NCBI RefSeq assembly: GCF_004005855.1 | Contig: NZ_SACL01000009.1 | Coordinates: 1 to 64,000 of the forward strand | Reading direction: 5' to 3' | Source: Rhodovarius crocodyli | Lineage (GTDB): Bacteria > Pseudomonadota > Alphaproteobacteria > Acetobacterales > Acetobacteraceae | DNA length: 64,000 bases | Shown: in pieces, positions 6,638-14,398 of the stretch | How positions within the stretch are numbered: position 1 is the stretch's first letter | Layout of the letters: every line of letters begins with the position of its first letter | Made by a program: the position numbers and the translations under genes | The notes under the pieces: generated by a model | What the model was told of the DNA's origin: nothing | Seen by the model: only the letters and a program-made list of their open reading frames with translations | Database searches by the model: none

Positions 6638-7294
6638 ATGCTCATCGGATACGCCAGGACATCCACCGCCGATCAGGAAGCCGGGCTTGAGGCCCAGCAG
6701 CGCGACCTGACCACGGCCGGGTGCGAGCGCATCTTCGCGGAACGCATCTCATCCCTGGCCGCCGAACGCCCCCAGCTATCGGAAGCCCTGCGGTTCGTCC
6801 GCTCCGGTGACACGCTGGTGGTCGCCAAGCCTGACCGCCTGGCCCGCAGCACGGCCAACCTTCTCGCCATTGTGGACGAGCTACAGGGGCGGGGCGTGTC
6901 GCTGCTGGTGTTGTCCATGGGCGGCCAGCCCCTCGATACGCGCGGCGCCACCGGCAAGCTGATGCTGACCGTTCTCGGGGCCGTTGCCGAGTTTGAACGG
7001 GAACTGATGCTGGAACGCCAGCGCGAGGGGATCGCGAAGGCGAAGGATGAGGGGAAGTATCGTGGCAGGGCGCCCACGGCCCGTGCAAAGGGCGTGGAGG
7101 TGCTGCGGCTGCATGGGCAGGGGGTGGCCGGGGCTGAGATCGCCCGCCGCCTAAGCATCGGTGTAGCGTCGGTGTTCCGCATCCTGCGCGAGGCCCGTGA
7201 GGGAACCGCAGAGGCGGGCAGCGAAGCCCCATCCACGGCCCGCCAGGAGTCCACTGGAGGCGCCCGTAAGCGGGGTGGTAGGGTAGCCGCCTGA
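6638..7294 (+). CDS. serine recombinase (resolvase/invertase family)
   Basis: A 218-residue small serine recombinase. YARTSTADQ carries the nucleophile Ser9; KPDRLARS carries Arg67 and Arg70 of the active site; GKLMLTVLGAVAEFEREL is the start of the long dimer helix; a Hin-type HTH follows at ~155-185 (AEIARRLSIGVASVFRILRE). The 30-residue C-terminal tail is Ser/Gly/Arg-rich. Length and layout match Tn3/Gin-type resolvases. No transposase is nearby, so it more likely resolves multimers of the element or inverts a segment. Confidence 0.9.
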   Translation: MLIGYARTSTADQEAGLEAQQRDLTTAGCERIFAERISSLAAERPQLSEALRFVRSGDTLVVAKPDRLARSTANLLAIVDELQGRGVSLLVLSMGGQPLDTRGATGKLMLTVLGAVAEFERELMLERQREGIAKAKDEGKYRGRAPTARAKGVEVLRLHGQGVAGAEIARRLSIGVASVFRILREAREGTAEAGSEAPSTARQESTGGARKRGGRVAA

Positions 7295-7415
7295 TGGCCA
7301 CTAATCGCCCCCAGCGGACTCCTGCGGGCCGTACTGGCATGGTGCCGTTGTGGCCTGTCAGGACCGTCACCAAGGCACTCTCACCCGGGCATCCGGACCC
7401 ACCAGCCGGGAGGCT

Positions 7416-7655
7416 ATGGCCACCCTTCTGGCGCCCCTGCCGCGCCCGTTGCGAGGGCTTCTCCTGCCCGTGCTGCTGCCTTGCTGGCTCCTCGCGTCGG
7501 TCGTGGCGGCCTTGGTCGGGGGCTTCCTCTTGAAGCCGCTGGAGACCACCGCCGGGCTGGCCGCATGGGGGGCCTTTGCGTGGCTGTTGCTGGCGTTCTT
7601 GGGGGGGGTGAGCGCCGCCCGATGTTTTCCTGATGGCATATTGTTTTCGCTTTAG
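7416..7655 (+). CDS. small two-helix membrane protein
   Basis: Encodes 79 residues from the ATG at 7416; the frame is open from a GTG at 7350. Two hydrophobic segments are clear: LLLPVLLPCWLLASVVAALVGG and LAAWGAFAWLLLAFLGGVSA, joined by a short loop, so a hairpin inner-membrane protein is likely. A competing frame in a different phase starts at 7294, overlapping the resolvase stop as TGATG, but its Trp/Cys/Arg-rich composition suggests a shadow. GGGAGG lies only 2 bases from the ATG, so the start is uncertain. Function unknown. Confidence 0.45.
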   Translation: MATLLAPLPRPLRGLLLPVLLPCWLLASVVAALVGGFLLKPLETTAGLAAWGAFAWLLLAFLGGVSAARCFPDGILFSL

Positions 7656-7677
7656 GCCCCGCATCGCAGCAACGATG

Positions 7678-7770
7678 GTCCCGATATAGGAACCGTCTGT
7701 CCTCGGTCGAGCCGCAAATCACTGGAAATCAAGCGTGCTTTCGATAACGGAATAGTCCCGATTATAGGAC
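7678..7770. promoter_or_regulatory. two operator-like GTCCCGAT-TATAGGAC elements
   Basis: GTCCCGATATAGGAAC (7678-7693) and GTCCCGATTATAGGAC (7755-7770) are near-identical inverted repeats 77 bp apart in the AT-richer gap before the small-protein operon. The second has GTCC/GGAC arms around CGATTATA. They look like tandem binding sites of one regulator controlling the genes from 7863. Confidence 0.45.
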
Positions 7771-7862
7771 TGATTTTGCTTGTATTTTCAGGGTTTCGAA
7801 GCGTTCAAATCGCCGTGTAGTCCTCCTTTCGGGAAACATAACGTCCCCCTGAAAGGTGCCAC

Positions 7863-8096
7863 ATGTCTTTGCCGAACAATCCCCCAACGGTCCCTTACTT
7901 CCCCGGCCTGGAGCTCGCCATCACGCTCGGTGCGATTACCCTTAGGGCCGGTCGTGTTGACCTGTATCTGCGCCGTCGGTCGCCACATGACCCTCGCTGG
8001 TCCTTCCTCCGGGAGCCTAACGATATCGAGCTGTTCGCCTTCGGGCTGGCCCTCACGGTTTCCTGGGGGCCTCGGCGGTCCGGGGAAGCGCAGTGA
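7863..8096 (+). CDS. small hypothetical protein, first gene of coupled trio
   Basis: Encodes 77 residues from an ATG preceded by GAAAGGTGCC. No family recognised; mixed alpha/beta composition with a hydrophobic stretch IELFAFGLALTVSW. The stop overlaps the GTG start of the next gene by 4 bp, so the trio is translationally coupled. Its codon use is high-GC like the element's core, unlike the lower-GC defence-like operon. Confidence 0.6.
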   Translation: MSLPNNPPTVPYFPGLELAITLGAITLRAGRVDLYLRRRSPHDPRWSFLREPNDIELFAFGLALTVSWGPRRSGEAQ

Positions 8097-8338
8097 ACGG
8101 AGTGGTGAATGGTTCCCCTATCAGCGTGCGGACGCGGCGCCAGGTGCGAAGCGCGGTCGAGTTGCTGGCCCTCGCGGCTAGCTATCCCCTGTTCGCTAGA
8201 GAGGCTGAGCTCCAGCACCCGGGAGACACCCTTAGCGAACTAGCGGGGCGCCATGGGCTGTCCTGGGCGGAACTCCTGGCGGCCTCCGCTGTCAAGAAGC
8301 CGCGCGTCAGGGTGAAAGCGATGGTTGCTCCGGTGTGA
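8093..8338 (+). CDS. small hypothetical helical protein, second gene of trio
   Basis: Encodes 81 residues from a GTG that overlaps the preceding TGA as GTGA. Reads VRSAVELLALAASYPLFARE then TLSELAGRHGLSWAELLAAS, two helical blocks. The second resembles a small HTH (SELAGRHGLSWAEL). A DNA-binding role is possible but not established. The stop overlaps the next start as GTGA. Confidence 0.55.
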   Translation: MNGVVNGSPISVRTRRQVRSAVELLALAASYPLFAREAELQHPGDTLSELAGRHGLSWAELLAASAVKKPRVRVKAMVAPV

Positions 8339-8625
8339 GCAAGGCCCCCGACAAGTCGCCGAAGGTGCAGTCGGCTGCACCCGCAGGGCTGACCGTCACG
8401 GACCCTCGCACCCGTTGCTGGGTGCAGGGCCTTTGGCGCATCGTCACGCTAGCCTACACCGACCCTCGATATGAGAGCTATGCGGGGCCGCCCGTGGCCA
8501 CGGCGTGGATGCACTTAAGGCGGCTAGCGGCGGACCGGAAGGTGAGTGTTGAGGAACTGGTGGCGGCGTGTAAGCCGAAGCGAGCGCGGCGGCTAAGCGA
8601 GGCGTGGCGGCAGGGACCTAAGTGA
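8335..8625 (+). CDS. small hypothetical protein, third gene of trio
   Basis: Encodes 96 residues from a GTG overlapping the previous stop. Its middle part (CWVQGLWRIVTLAYTDPRYE, then VATAWMHLRRLAADRKVSVEELVAACK) parallels the second gene's layout of an HTH-like end (DRKVSVEELVAA vs RHGLSWAELLAA). The two may therefore be distant paralogues. It contains the fourth TGCAG-N4-CTGCA palindrome inside its coding sequence. The end overlaps the convergent gene by 8 bp. Confidence 0.55.
   Translation: MSKAPDKSPKVQSAAPAGLTVTDPRTRCWVQGLWRIVTLAYTDPRYESYAGPPVATAWMHLRRLAADRKVSVEELVAACKPKRARRLSEAWRQGPK
8366..8379. promoter_or_regulatory. TGCAG-N4-CTGCA palindrome, copy 4 (intragenic)
   Basis: GGTGCAGTCGGCTGCACC at 8364-8381 is the exact reverse complement of 6380-6397. 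It lies 31 bp into the third small gene, so regulation or protein binding there would act inside a coding region. Confidence 0.35.
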
Positions 8626-8839
8626 CCGGCGTACCATACTCGATCCCGTCGATCTCCCAGGTGTTCACTATGTAATCGAGAAAGGCTTCTGCGCCCTCGC
8701 GCTTTAGACGTGACCGGAGCGAGGCAATGACAGCGTCCTTTGTGATCGGTGCCCCATCTGCTGTGCGCGGCACCTCTGTGATCGCGGACATGGAGATCAT
8801 CGCAATAGCGGGCAATGGCGGTTCATTGTCGTTAGTCAT
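8618..8839 (-). CDS. small hypothetical protein
   Basis: Encodes 73 residues from the ATG at 8839, chosen because GAGG lies 6 bases upstream; the frame is open to 8863. Reads MTNDNEPPLPAIAMISMSAI then KDAVIASLRSRLKREGAEAFLDYIVNTWEIDG, an acidic protein with one long helix. No family recognised. Convergent with, and overlapping by 8 bp, the small-protein trio. Confidence 0.5.
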   Translation of the reverse strand: MTNDNEPPLPAIAMISMSAITEVPRTADGAPITKDAVIASLRSRLKREGAEAFLDYIVNTWEIDGIEYGTPVT

Positions 8840-9190
8840 GCTCAACCTCACTAATGCCTTCACCAGGTATTGCTGACGCTATGGTGCCAGCAACAGCCCC
8901 ACACAGGTCGCTCCGGGCCGCCGCAAGGGTGCCGCTGCGGTTCCCGTGGGCAGGCACCTACACCCGCAGGACTGACTTCCGCCAATTCAACCAGACGCCC
9001 CAAGAACTATGGGGTCTGCCTCAATATTAAAGTATCCGCACCACATAGCATGAACTGGCATGATGGATGCATGCAAGGGCAGCGGATGAGTTCTGATATG
9101 TGGCCCATCATCCACGGCCAATGACTTTTCCTGCATTATTGCAATTCCGACAAATGGTTTCCCGACCGTCATAGGTAGTCGATCCCCCAT
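8840..9190. other. 351-bp gap without a secure gene
   Basis: Frames on both strands overlap here and none is convincing. The best is a 67-residue leftward frame (8987-9190) whose ATG directly abuts the stop of the next upstream gene, which could make it a third gene of the nuclease operon; it has no recognisable family. No repeats or strong hairpins are seen. Confidence 0.35.
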
Positions 9191-9556
9191 TCAGTTTCCT
9201 ACGCGTCCCACTTGATCGTGCCTCGCCACAAACCTTGGGCTTCCTCGCTGGAGCACTGCGTGCTTGCTGGCGTTGCTTATCTCTCTGAGAAATTGAAAAT
9301 TGGTCTCGACCCTGCTCAGATGGCCTAGATACTCCGCAACCGAGATAGCCTCGCGATAGCTGCTGGTATTTGGATCGAATACGCTAGGTCGCTGTCCATT
9401 TAAGTGGTGGTGCCAAACATACTCCGCTGTATGAACGAGAAGCATCGAAGCACAGCGGCCTTTCCATACGCAGCTGTAGTCAGCAAGAAAGCTTCGGACT
9501 GCCGGGTCAACTTCTTCACGGAAGAATTTCTCCGCTTTGCTACTAGGAAGCTTCAT
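9191..9556 (-). CDS. hypothetical protein downstream of nuclease gene
   Basis: Encodes 121 residues, MKLPSSKAEKFFREEVDPAV onwards. The ATG overlaps the TAA of the nuclease gene as TAATG, so translation is coupled. It is helical, with YVWHHHLNG and FLREISNASKHAVL; the NasKH pattern recurs in small helical proteins of mobile elements and bears some likeness to HEPN-type helices. That likeness is weak and no catalytic R-x4-6-H is clear. Function unknown. Confidence 0.5.
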   Translation of the reverse strand: MKLPSSKAEKFFREEVDPAVRSFLADYSCVWKGRCASMLLVHTAEYVWHHHLNGQRPSVFDPNTSSYREAISVAEYLGHLSRVETNFQFLREISNASKHAVLQRGSPRFVARHDQVGRVGN

Positions 9557-9963
9557 TAATGACACCACCCGCCGCGCAGCCCGCTCCCGTCATAGGCCCG
9601 TGCCAGGCCCTCCCGGATCAGCACATGGGCCACGTCGCGCCCCTGCCTGTCCGTCACCGGCGCGAGAAAGCGCCCGTAGCGGTCCCGTCCATGGGCTGAT
9701 AGCCGGACCCCACCGGCCACAAGCTGGCCTAGACGGGCCTTTGCACGACGCGCTAACGCCTCTTCCCGTTGGCACTGGCCGTGCATCTCCGGGGCATCCA
9801 GGCCCATCACCCGCACCCGTTCCGAACCCATGCGTAATGTGTCGCCATCCACTACCGTGACACGCTCCGCTGCGGCCGGGGTGACCAAGGGGGGGGAGCC
9901 CGGGTAATCAAGGCCCTTAATACTGTTGCAGCAGCATACAGCGCGGTTGGAGCGTGCGCTCAT
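9556..9963 (-). CDS. staphylococcal-nuclease-fold (SNase/thermonuclease) protein
   Basis: Encodes 135 residues. The OB-fold nuclease pattern is clear: VVDGDTLRMGSERVRVMGLDAPEMHGQ, then GRDRYGRFLAPVTDRQGRDVAHVLIREGLARAYDG. The catalytic Arg of RVMGLDAPE, Asp of VDGDT and Arg of DRYGR are present, so Ca-dependent nuclease activity is plausible. No signal peptide is seen (Cys-rich N-terminus CCCNS), unlike many secreted homologues. A shorter start is possible. The first gene of a leftward pair. Confidence 0.8.
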   Translation of the reverse strand: MSARSNRAVCCCNSIKGLDYPGSPPLVTPAAAERVTVVDGDTLRMGSERVRVMGLDAPEMHGQCQREEALARRAKARLGQLVAGGVRLSAHGRDRYGRFLAPVTDRQGRDVAHVLIREGLARAYDGSGLRGGWCH

Positions 9964-10067
9964 ACCGTTGCATCAGCGGTTGGGGGGGGCAGCGATCTAC
10001 GCATATTATAGGCGAACCTCCTGATGCCGATACAATCTAGTATACGAAAGCCAGATCTGAACTTCAG

Positions 10068-10094
10068 AAAAATCGTGGATTGCACTGCAATCCA
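10068..10094 (-). terminator. rho-independent terminator of the three-gene operon
   Basis: On the minus strand, directly after the TAG of the DUF262 gene, the sequence forms arms TGGATTGCA and TGCAATCCA followed by CGATTTTT. The inner bases would open to form the loop. Hairpin plus T-tract at the operon end supports a single leftward transcript from 14155. Confidence 0.7.
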
Positions 10095-11786
10095 CTAGTT
10101 CTCATCAATATCGATTTCGTCCTCAGAGCGAAGAGTACTGTCTCCCATTGTGAGGGCAAACTGCTGTAGAAATGTGTTCTCATGGTCCATCAGTGCCGCC
10201 TCTCGTGCGGCTACAAATGCATCGACGTCTCGGGAGCGAAGGGCGGCGAGAGCAGCATCATCTATCCCATGTGACAGCAGCGCTGCCTTGTTACCGGCAC
10301 GGCCCGCAAGGAGGTCGCGAACAGCACTGCCGTGCGTTCTTGGAAGAAGAATCCGGTTAGCCGGGCTGCGAGCAGAGCGCGTTCCCGCAGGACGGAACAC
10401 GTAGGGTAGGTCACGGCGATCCGGGTCCGACATCAGCTCGGAGCCATTAATCGCATCATCCGTGATGGGATCGACCAGGGGCGTGCGAGCCATTTGCACA
10501 AGGAGCATTGCGCGAATGCGGGCGGATCGGCGATCAAAGGTTTTAGGAAATGGTCGGAGTGGCCGGTCAATAAAGAACGCCTCAAAAGAGGCGGTTGAAG
10601 GGCCGTGACCTTCAGATCGGGCATACATTTCCATATTAGCTACTGCACCCTCGACTTCTGACGAATTCGCTGACGCAAACCAACCTTCAAATGATGTTGC
10701 CCAAAACCATCTTCTCAGATTCTTATCTATATCATCCGGCAAATTCTGAGGTGTGTGATTGTTTTGCCGGAAAAATATCCCGAGCAGAAGGAGTTGAAGT
10801 GCATAAGGGAGAAGGCGGCCAGTACTGAAGCCGATTGATTCATTGAGAAATACGCAGGCCTGTTGAAGTGAGCGCGACACTGATTCGACGGATTCTTTTA
10901 GTTTTTCGCGTGTGACTCGCTCTCGTAGGTTGTCAAAGTTTGGCTTGACGAAGTTCCGTCCTGCCGCATGAAGCAAGCTCTGCAATACGATAGTTCGGCT
11001 CACATCGCCGAAGCCGTATGGCTCAAGATCGCCCAAGATGCGGTCTAACGCCTCTTCGAGATTGAAGTCTTCATGATATGTCAGTGCAACTGCCATTTGG
11101 TCGGCCGTCATAGCGCGACCGCTGCGATTGATACGCGAAAAGATGCCTACAGCATCGTCGACGCTGCCGTCGCGCATGATCGTAAGAGCGATCCGGTAAT
11201 CGCGAATGGCACGTTGGACACCATCAGCGCGGTCAAGCAAAAGCACCTTCTCTGGCGAGGAAAGGTTGCTCGCGTCCACCAAGCGGGCAAAACGGATGAA
11301 TTCGGACGTCTTCAAGACGATACGAAAAGGGAGTATTGTCGGGTTTTCGAAATCGTCAGGAAACCGCATTTGCCGCGTCTCCTGAGCAATAAGATCGTAT
11401 CCTAGCCACCAGTGCTGCTCTGCCGGCGTCGCGCTCCTCGGATCGGCGCTTTCTAATCGAAGCACACCATACAACGTGGCTAGACGTTGATGGCCATCGA
11501 GTACGAGGGATACGCTGTGGCCCCGCTTCGGTGCTGGCAGCGGACCAATTTTTGGCATCAGCCGGACATCAGTGTCCTTCGGCTCCCAGAAGAGCAGGGA
11601 GCCGATTGGGTATCCACTGAGAACGCTCTCGAAGAGCTCTCGCATCATCTGCGGCGTCCATACGTATGGACGCTGGAAACGCGGAATTTGGACCCGACCT
11701 TCGTCAACGTCCTTCAACAGGATATCGAGCGAAATGATATCAGGCCGCGCACTAGCCGCAGGCGCCTGGCCGCGAGGAGTCACCAT
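10095..11786 (-). CDS. DUF262 (GmrS/ParB-like) protein of defence-like operon
   Basis: A 563-residue protein with a DUF262 N-terminal domain: IPRFQRPYVWTPQMMRELFESVLSGYPIGS (34-63), and LVLDGHQRLATL (95-106) where most members have DGQQR. Next comes FSRINRSGRAMTADQMA, the usual F-x-R-(L/I)-N block. DUF262 proteins have a ParB-like NTPase/nuclease fold and include the GmrSD enzymes that attack modified phage DNA. A C-terminal block PANRILLPRTHGSAVRDLL resembles the degenerate end of that family; no HNH (DUF1524) His-Asn motif is evident. Last gene of the operon; its ATG is 3 bp from the preceding stop. Role in antiphage defence is inferred. Confidence 0.8.
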   Translation of the reverse strand: MVTPRGQAPAASARPDIISLDILLKDVDEGRVQIPRFQRPYVWTPQMMRELFESVLSGYPIGSLLFWEPKDTDVRLMPKIGPLPAPKRGHSVSLVLDGHQRLATLYGVLRLESADPRSATPAEQHWWLGYDLIAQETRQMRFPDDFENPTILPFRIVLKTSEFIRFARLVDASNLSSPEKVLLLDRADGVQRAIRDYRIALTIMRDGSVDDAVGIFSRINRSGRAMTADQMAVALTYHEDFNLEEALDRILGDLEPYGFGDVSRTIVLQSLLHAAGRNFVKPNFDNLRERVTREKLKESVESVSRSLQQACVFLNESIGFSTGRLLPYALQLLLLGIFFRQNNHTPQNLPDDIDKNLRRWFWATSFEGWFASANSSEVEGAVANMEMYARSEGHGPSTASFEAFFIDRPLRPFPKTFDRRSARIRAMLLVQMARTPLVDPITDDAINGSELMSDPDRRDLPYVFRPAGTRSARSPANRILLPRTHGSAVRDLLAGRAGNKAALLSHGIDDAALAALRSRDVDAFVAAREAALMDHENTFLQQFALTMGDSTLRSEDEIDIDEN

Positions 11787-11789
11787 GCG

Positions 11790-12848
11790 CTACAGATGCC
11801 GCAGTATATTTGTAAGCAACGTATTGATCTCCCGGCTAACGTCCTGAGGAAGTCGGGGTGCGTCGCTGGGTTCGCACCGGTAACGTGTTTCAGTGTAGAC
11901 TGTTGCGAGGCGCTCCCCAAGACCGCCGACCAGGGCGCCCCAATCAACTGGTGCGACAGACCCGTAAAGATCCCGCAGAAGCCGTGGTCGCTCAGGGTCA
12001 CTCACAAACTCAGAATGTGTTGGACGCGGGCCATTTTTGACTTTGGCTCGAAACCCGGTCTTGATCGGGAAAAAAAGTTGCTGATCGTGCAGCATTCTAA
12101 AGAATGCATCGGAAAAAGAGGAGAGCCCATCGGCTGCGAGCCGCTTCCTGAAATAACTTTCGGGGATGTAGTTCTCAATCGTTCGTCCTCGGAGGACGTG
12201 GACGAAGGCAACATGGCTTTCGGCGGCCGTGGCAATGTTTGCGTTCGGTGCGTGCCCCTCGTGGTCAGCGTCACTGTCCAGGACCGCCGCACTACGATGT
12301 TTAGCCAGCGAGATCGGTTGACCGGGCCGTGCCCAGACGCCAGCCGAAATAGCCTCTGCCGATTTTACTATTTGGCCTTTTCCTCCAGCGTGGTGAAAGA
12401 CGAATCGTCCGGCCCTATAAGCCTTGATTATCTCATCTCTTCCTAAAAATCGTGCCATCCACAATATGAAACCGCCATCAGTTTGTTGATCTTCGACGAT
12501 CAATTTGAATGGCTGCATTATCGTGGCCAAGCCAGCTATCGGATTAATTCTAATGGAACCGTCAGATTGTTCTTCGCCTTGATAAGGCCCATTGGCGTCG
12601 AAAATAAGGGTGGTGGCGTCGCTTGTTGTTCCTTTTGATTGAAATTTTACCATTCCAGTCAAGATGCCCCACGTTGTCGCCCTACTAGGCGGGGAGTTGG
12701 TGATCCACGCGCTCTGCCTTAAGCGAGAGAGGCTAGATATTTCAAGAATAATGCGACTTTCGGGCAGCAGCATTAGTTCAACGATAATATCCAATATTGG
12801 AAACCATCGTTGTTCGTTTATTATATTGCCATGTATTGATATTTGCAA
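11790..12848 (-). CDS. TOPRIM-like (OLD/DUF4435-type) protein of defence-like operon
   Basis: A 352-residue protein from a TTG at 12848 with AGAGGA just upstream. The core resembles TOPRIM nucleases that pair with ABC-type ATPases. FKLIVEDQQTDGGFI carries Glu119 and Asp124, FHHAGGKGQIV is a Gly-rich turn, AVLDSDADHEG carries Asp191 and Asp193, and RGRTIENYIPE contains the ENY block typical of these proteins. Function is probably nucleic-acid cleavage controlled by the partner ATPase. The first ~110 residues are unassigned. The gene lies 23 bp after the ATPase gene; lower-GC than its surroundings. Confidence 0.6.
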   Translation of the reverse strand: MQISIHGNIINEQRWFPILDIIVELMLLPESRIILEISSLSRLRQSAWITNSPPSRATTWGILTGMVKFQSKGTTSDATTLIFDANGPYQGEEQSDGSIRINPIAGLATIMQPFKLIVEDQQTDGGFILWMARFLGRDEIIKAYRAGRFVFHHAGGKGQIVKSAEAISAGVWARPGQPISLAKHRSAAVLDSDADHEGHAPNANIATAAESHVAFVHVLRGRTIENYIPESYFRKRLAADGLSSFSDAFFRMLHDQQLFFPIKTGFRAKVKNGPRPTHSEFVSDPERPRLLRDLYGSVAPVDWGALVGGLGERLATVYTETRYRCEPSDAPRLPQDVSREINTLLTNILRHL

Positions 12849-12871
12849 TGAATCCTCTGTCCATCAATTAA

Positions 12872-14155
12872 TCAATGTTGGTGTGATTTTTTGGAGGCTG
12901 CCGATCTCAAATGTATAATGTCATCAAGGGCTTCGTCAAATACTCCAATTGGCCAACTTGTAGTATTTCCTAGATGGTCAAGATCAATGGATCGTATCGG
13001 GTCCTCGGAATCTTCTGCTGACGAACGATGTCCGATAGAGTAAATTCTAACTAAATCAGGAGATAATATTCCTTCGGCTACCCGTCTTCTTAGCCGCGTT
13101 ATAATTTGTTCGCTGTGAGTCTCGATGATGTAAGGCGCGTCGGGAGCTTCCACTGCTCGCGAAATTAATAAATCCATCACCGCGCCGTGTGCGCCAGGGT
13201 GAAGGTGAAGTTCGGGCTGCTCGACGATGAGGATTGGGCTTGATAGTACTTTTTGCCTGTGAGCTAATGCTTGTACGACTATAGGCAGGACCTGAGCAAA
13301 TCCGGCTCCAGTCTCTTGTAGGTCAACGTCTAGGTTGCGACTCGCATCGTGAACTAGCAGGCGCGGAACGCCACCATCTGTGCGAAGCACGGTCGCGCTT
13401 CCGCCTAAAGAGGCGGAGAACCAATCGCTGACTGCCTTCCCAAGGAGACCTTCTCTCCTGAGCGCATCGTCTCCAAGCACCTCTAGCGCCCCTTCGCCGC
13501 GCGGTCCCAAATGCCTAACTCCCTGCCTTGGGGTACGACCGAAATTGCCAGTCTCGGACCGAAAAGGACCTAGATAGGAGGGCTTTCCAAATGCGCTTAT
13601 GAATTGTTCGCGAGCTACTTGAAGGATGCGAGAAATATCATCGTGTTCTGGTATTGAAAAAGGCAACAAGCCGTGCCAAATTATGCTTTCTGTATTAAAT
13701 TTTTTATCCCCAAATATTATATCATAGCTGCCTTTTGGATTTCCTATGTCCTCCGGAGATGTGAGTGAGATTAGGATTTTTTCTCCGGTACTTCTGAGGA
13801 GCTCAAATCTCTCTATTCCTAGAGAATAATTTTCCACAATATGCCGCATAGTGGTGGTGAAAGATAGTATTTCACCATCTTTATTAATTCCTTCTGCTCC
13901 AATATTGAAGCTTTGGGCAGATCTTAGGTGAACGAGATCCTCATATCGATTTCCATGATTTATTCCTCCGGCAGCCAAGTCTACAGGATTATATTCATTA
14001 CTTGTGAGTGCGCCTCCCAGAAGAACCGGCAAGCGTGTCAAAACGCTTTTCCCGCCGCCGTTTCGACCGATAATCACAGTCATGGGTTTCAACTCAAATC
14101 GCACCTCATCCTTGAAGGCGCGATAACGCGAAAATGAGATGGCTATAGGTTTCAC
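12872..14155 (-). CDS. AAA (AAA_15/21, DUF3696) ATPase of defence-like operon
   Basis: A 427-residue ABC/SMC-like ATPase from a GTG start. Walker A is IIGRNGGGKSVLTR (28-41), the signature-like segment LQETGAGFAQVLPI is at ~279-292, Walker B is ILIVEQPELHLHP (308-320) and IIETHSEQII is at 343-352. The C-terminal WPIGVFDEALDDIIHL matches the short DUF3696 end of these proteins. Members act in overcoming-lysogenization-defect and related antiphage systems, sensing damage or phage products and licensing a nuclease partner. First gene of the three-gene leftward operon; base composition is clearly lower in GC than the rest of the window, a sign of transfer. Confidence 0.82.
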   Translation of the reverse strand: MKPIAISFSRYRAFKDEVRFELKPMTVIIGRNGGGKSVLTRLPVLLGGALTSNEYNPVDLAAGGINHGNRYEDLVHLRSAQSFNIGAEGINKDGEILSFTTTMRHIVENYSLGIERFELLRSTGEKILISLTSPEDIGNPKGSYDIIFGDKKFNTESIIWHGLLPFSIPEHDDISRILQVAREQFISAFGKPSYLGPFRSETGNFGRTPRQGVRHLGPRGEGALEVLGDDALRREGLLGKAVSDWFSASLGGSATVLRTDGGVPRLLVHDASRNLDVDLQETGAGFAQVLPIVVQALAHRQKVLSSPILIVEQPELHLHPGAHGAVMDLLISRAVEAPDAPYIIETHSEQIITRLRRRVAEGILSPDLVRIYSIGHRSSAEDSEDPIRSIDLDHLGNTTSWPIGVFDEALDDIIHLRSAASKKSHQH

Positions 14156-14398
14156 CAGGCTATGCTAATCCGGATCTGATCTTTACCAAAGACGGAAATC
14201 GTGAGTCAGCTGCTGGATCGACGCATTTAGTGCGGTTTGCGTGCTCTACGGTTCCTAACGCCGGAGCCAGTTTCTCCCTCAGGTCAGTACATGGCACCCA
14301 CTGTTGGCGTGCATTATCCCCTGGACAGCCTCAGCGCGGCGGCGGAAGGAACACGACCATCCTGGCAGGCCTGCACCCGAAGCCGAAACCGTAGCTAG

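Noticed and set aside
7294-7533. 79-codon frame starting in the resolvase stop (TGATG)
   Set aside because: Its second half is Trp/Cys/Arg-rich because it is out of phase with a clear two-helix membrane protein; kept only as a remark.
10095-11786. Complete GmrSD type IV restriction enzyme
   Set aside because: The DUF262 half is clear, but no DUF1524 HNH motif is recognisable; the C-terminal block only resembles a degenerate version.
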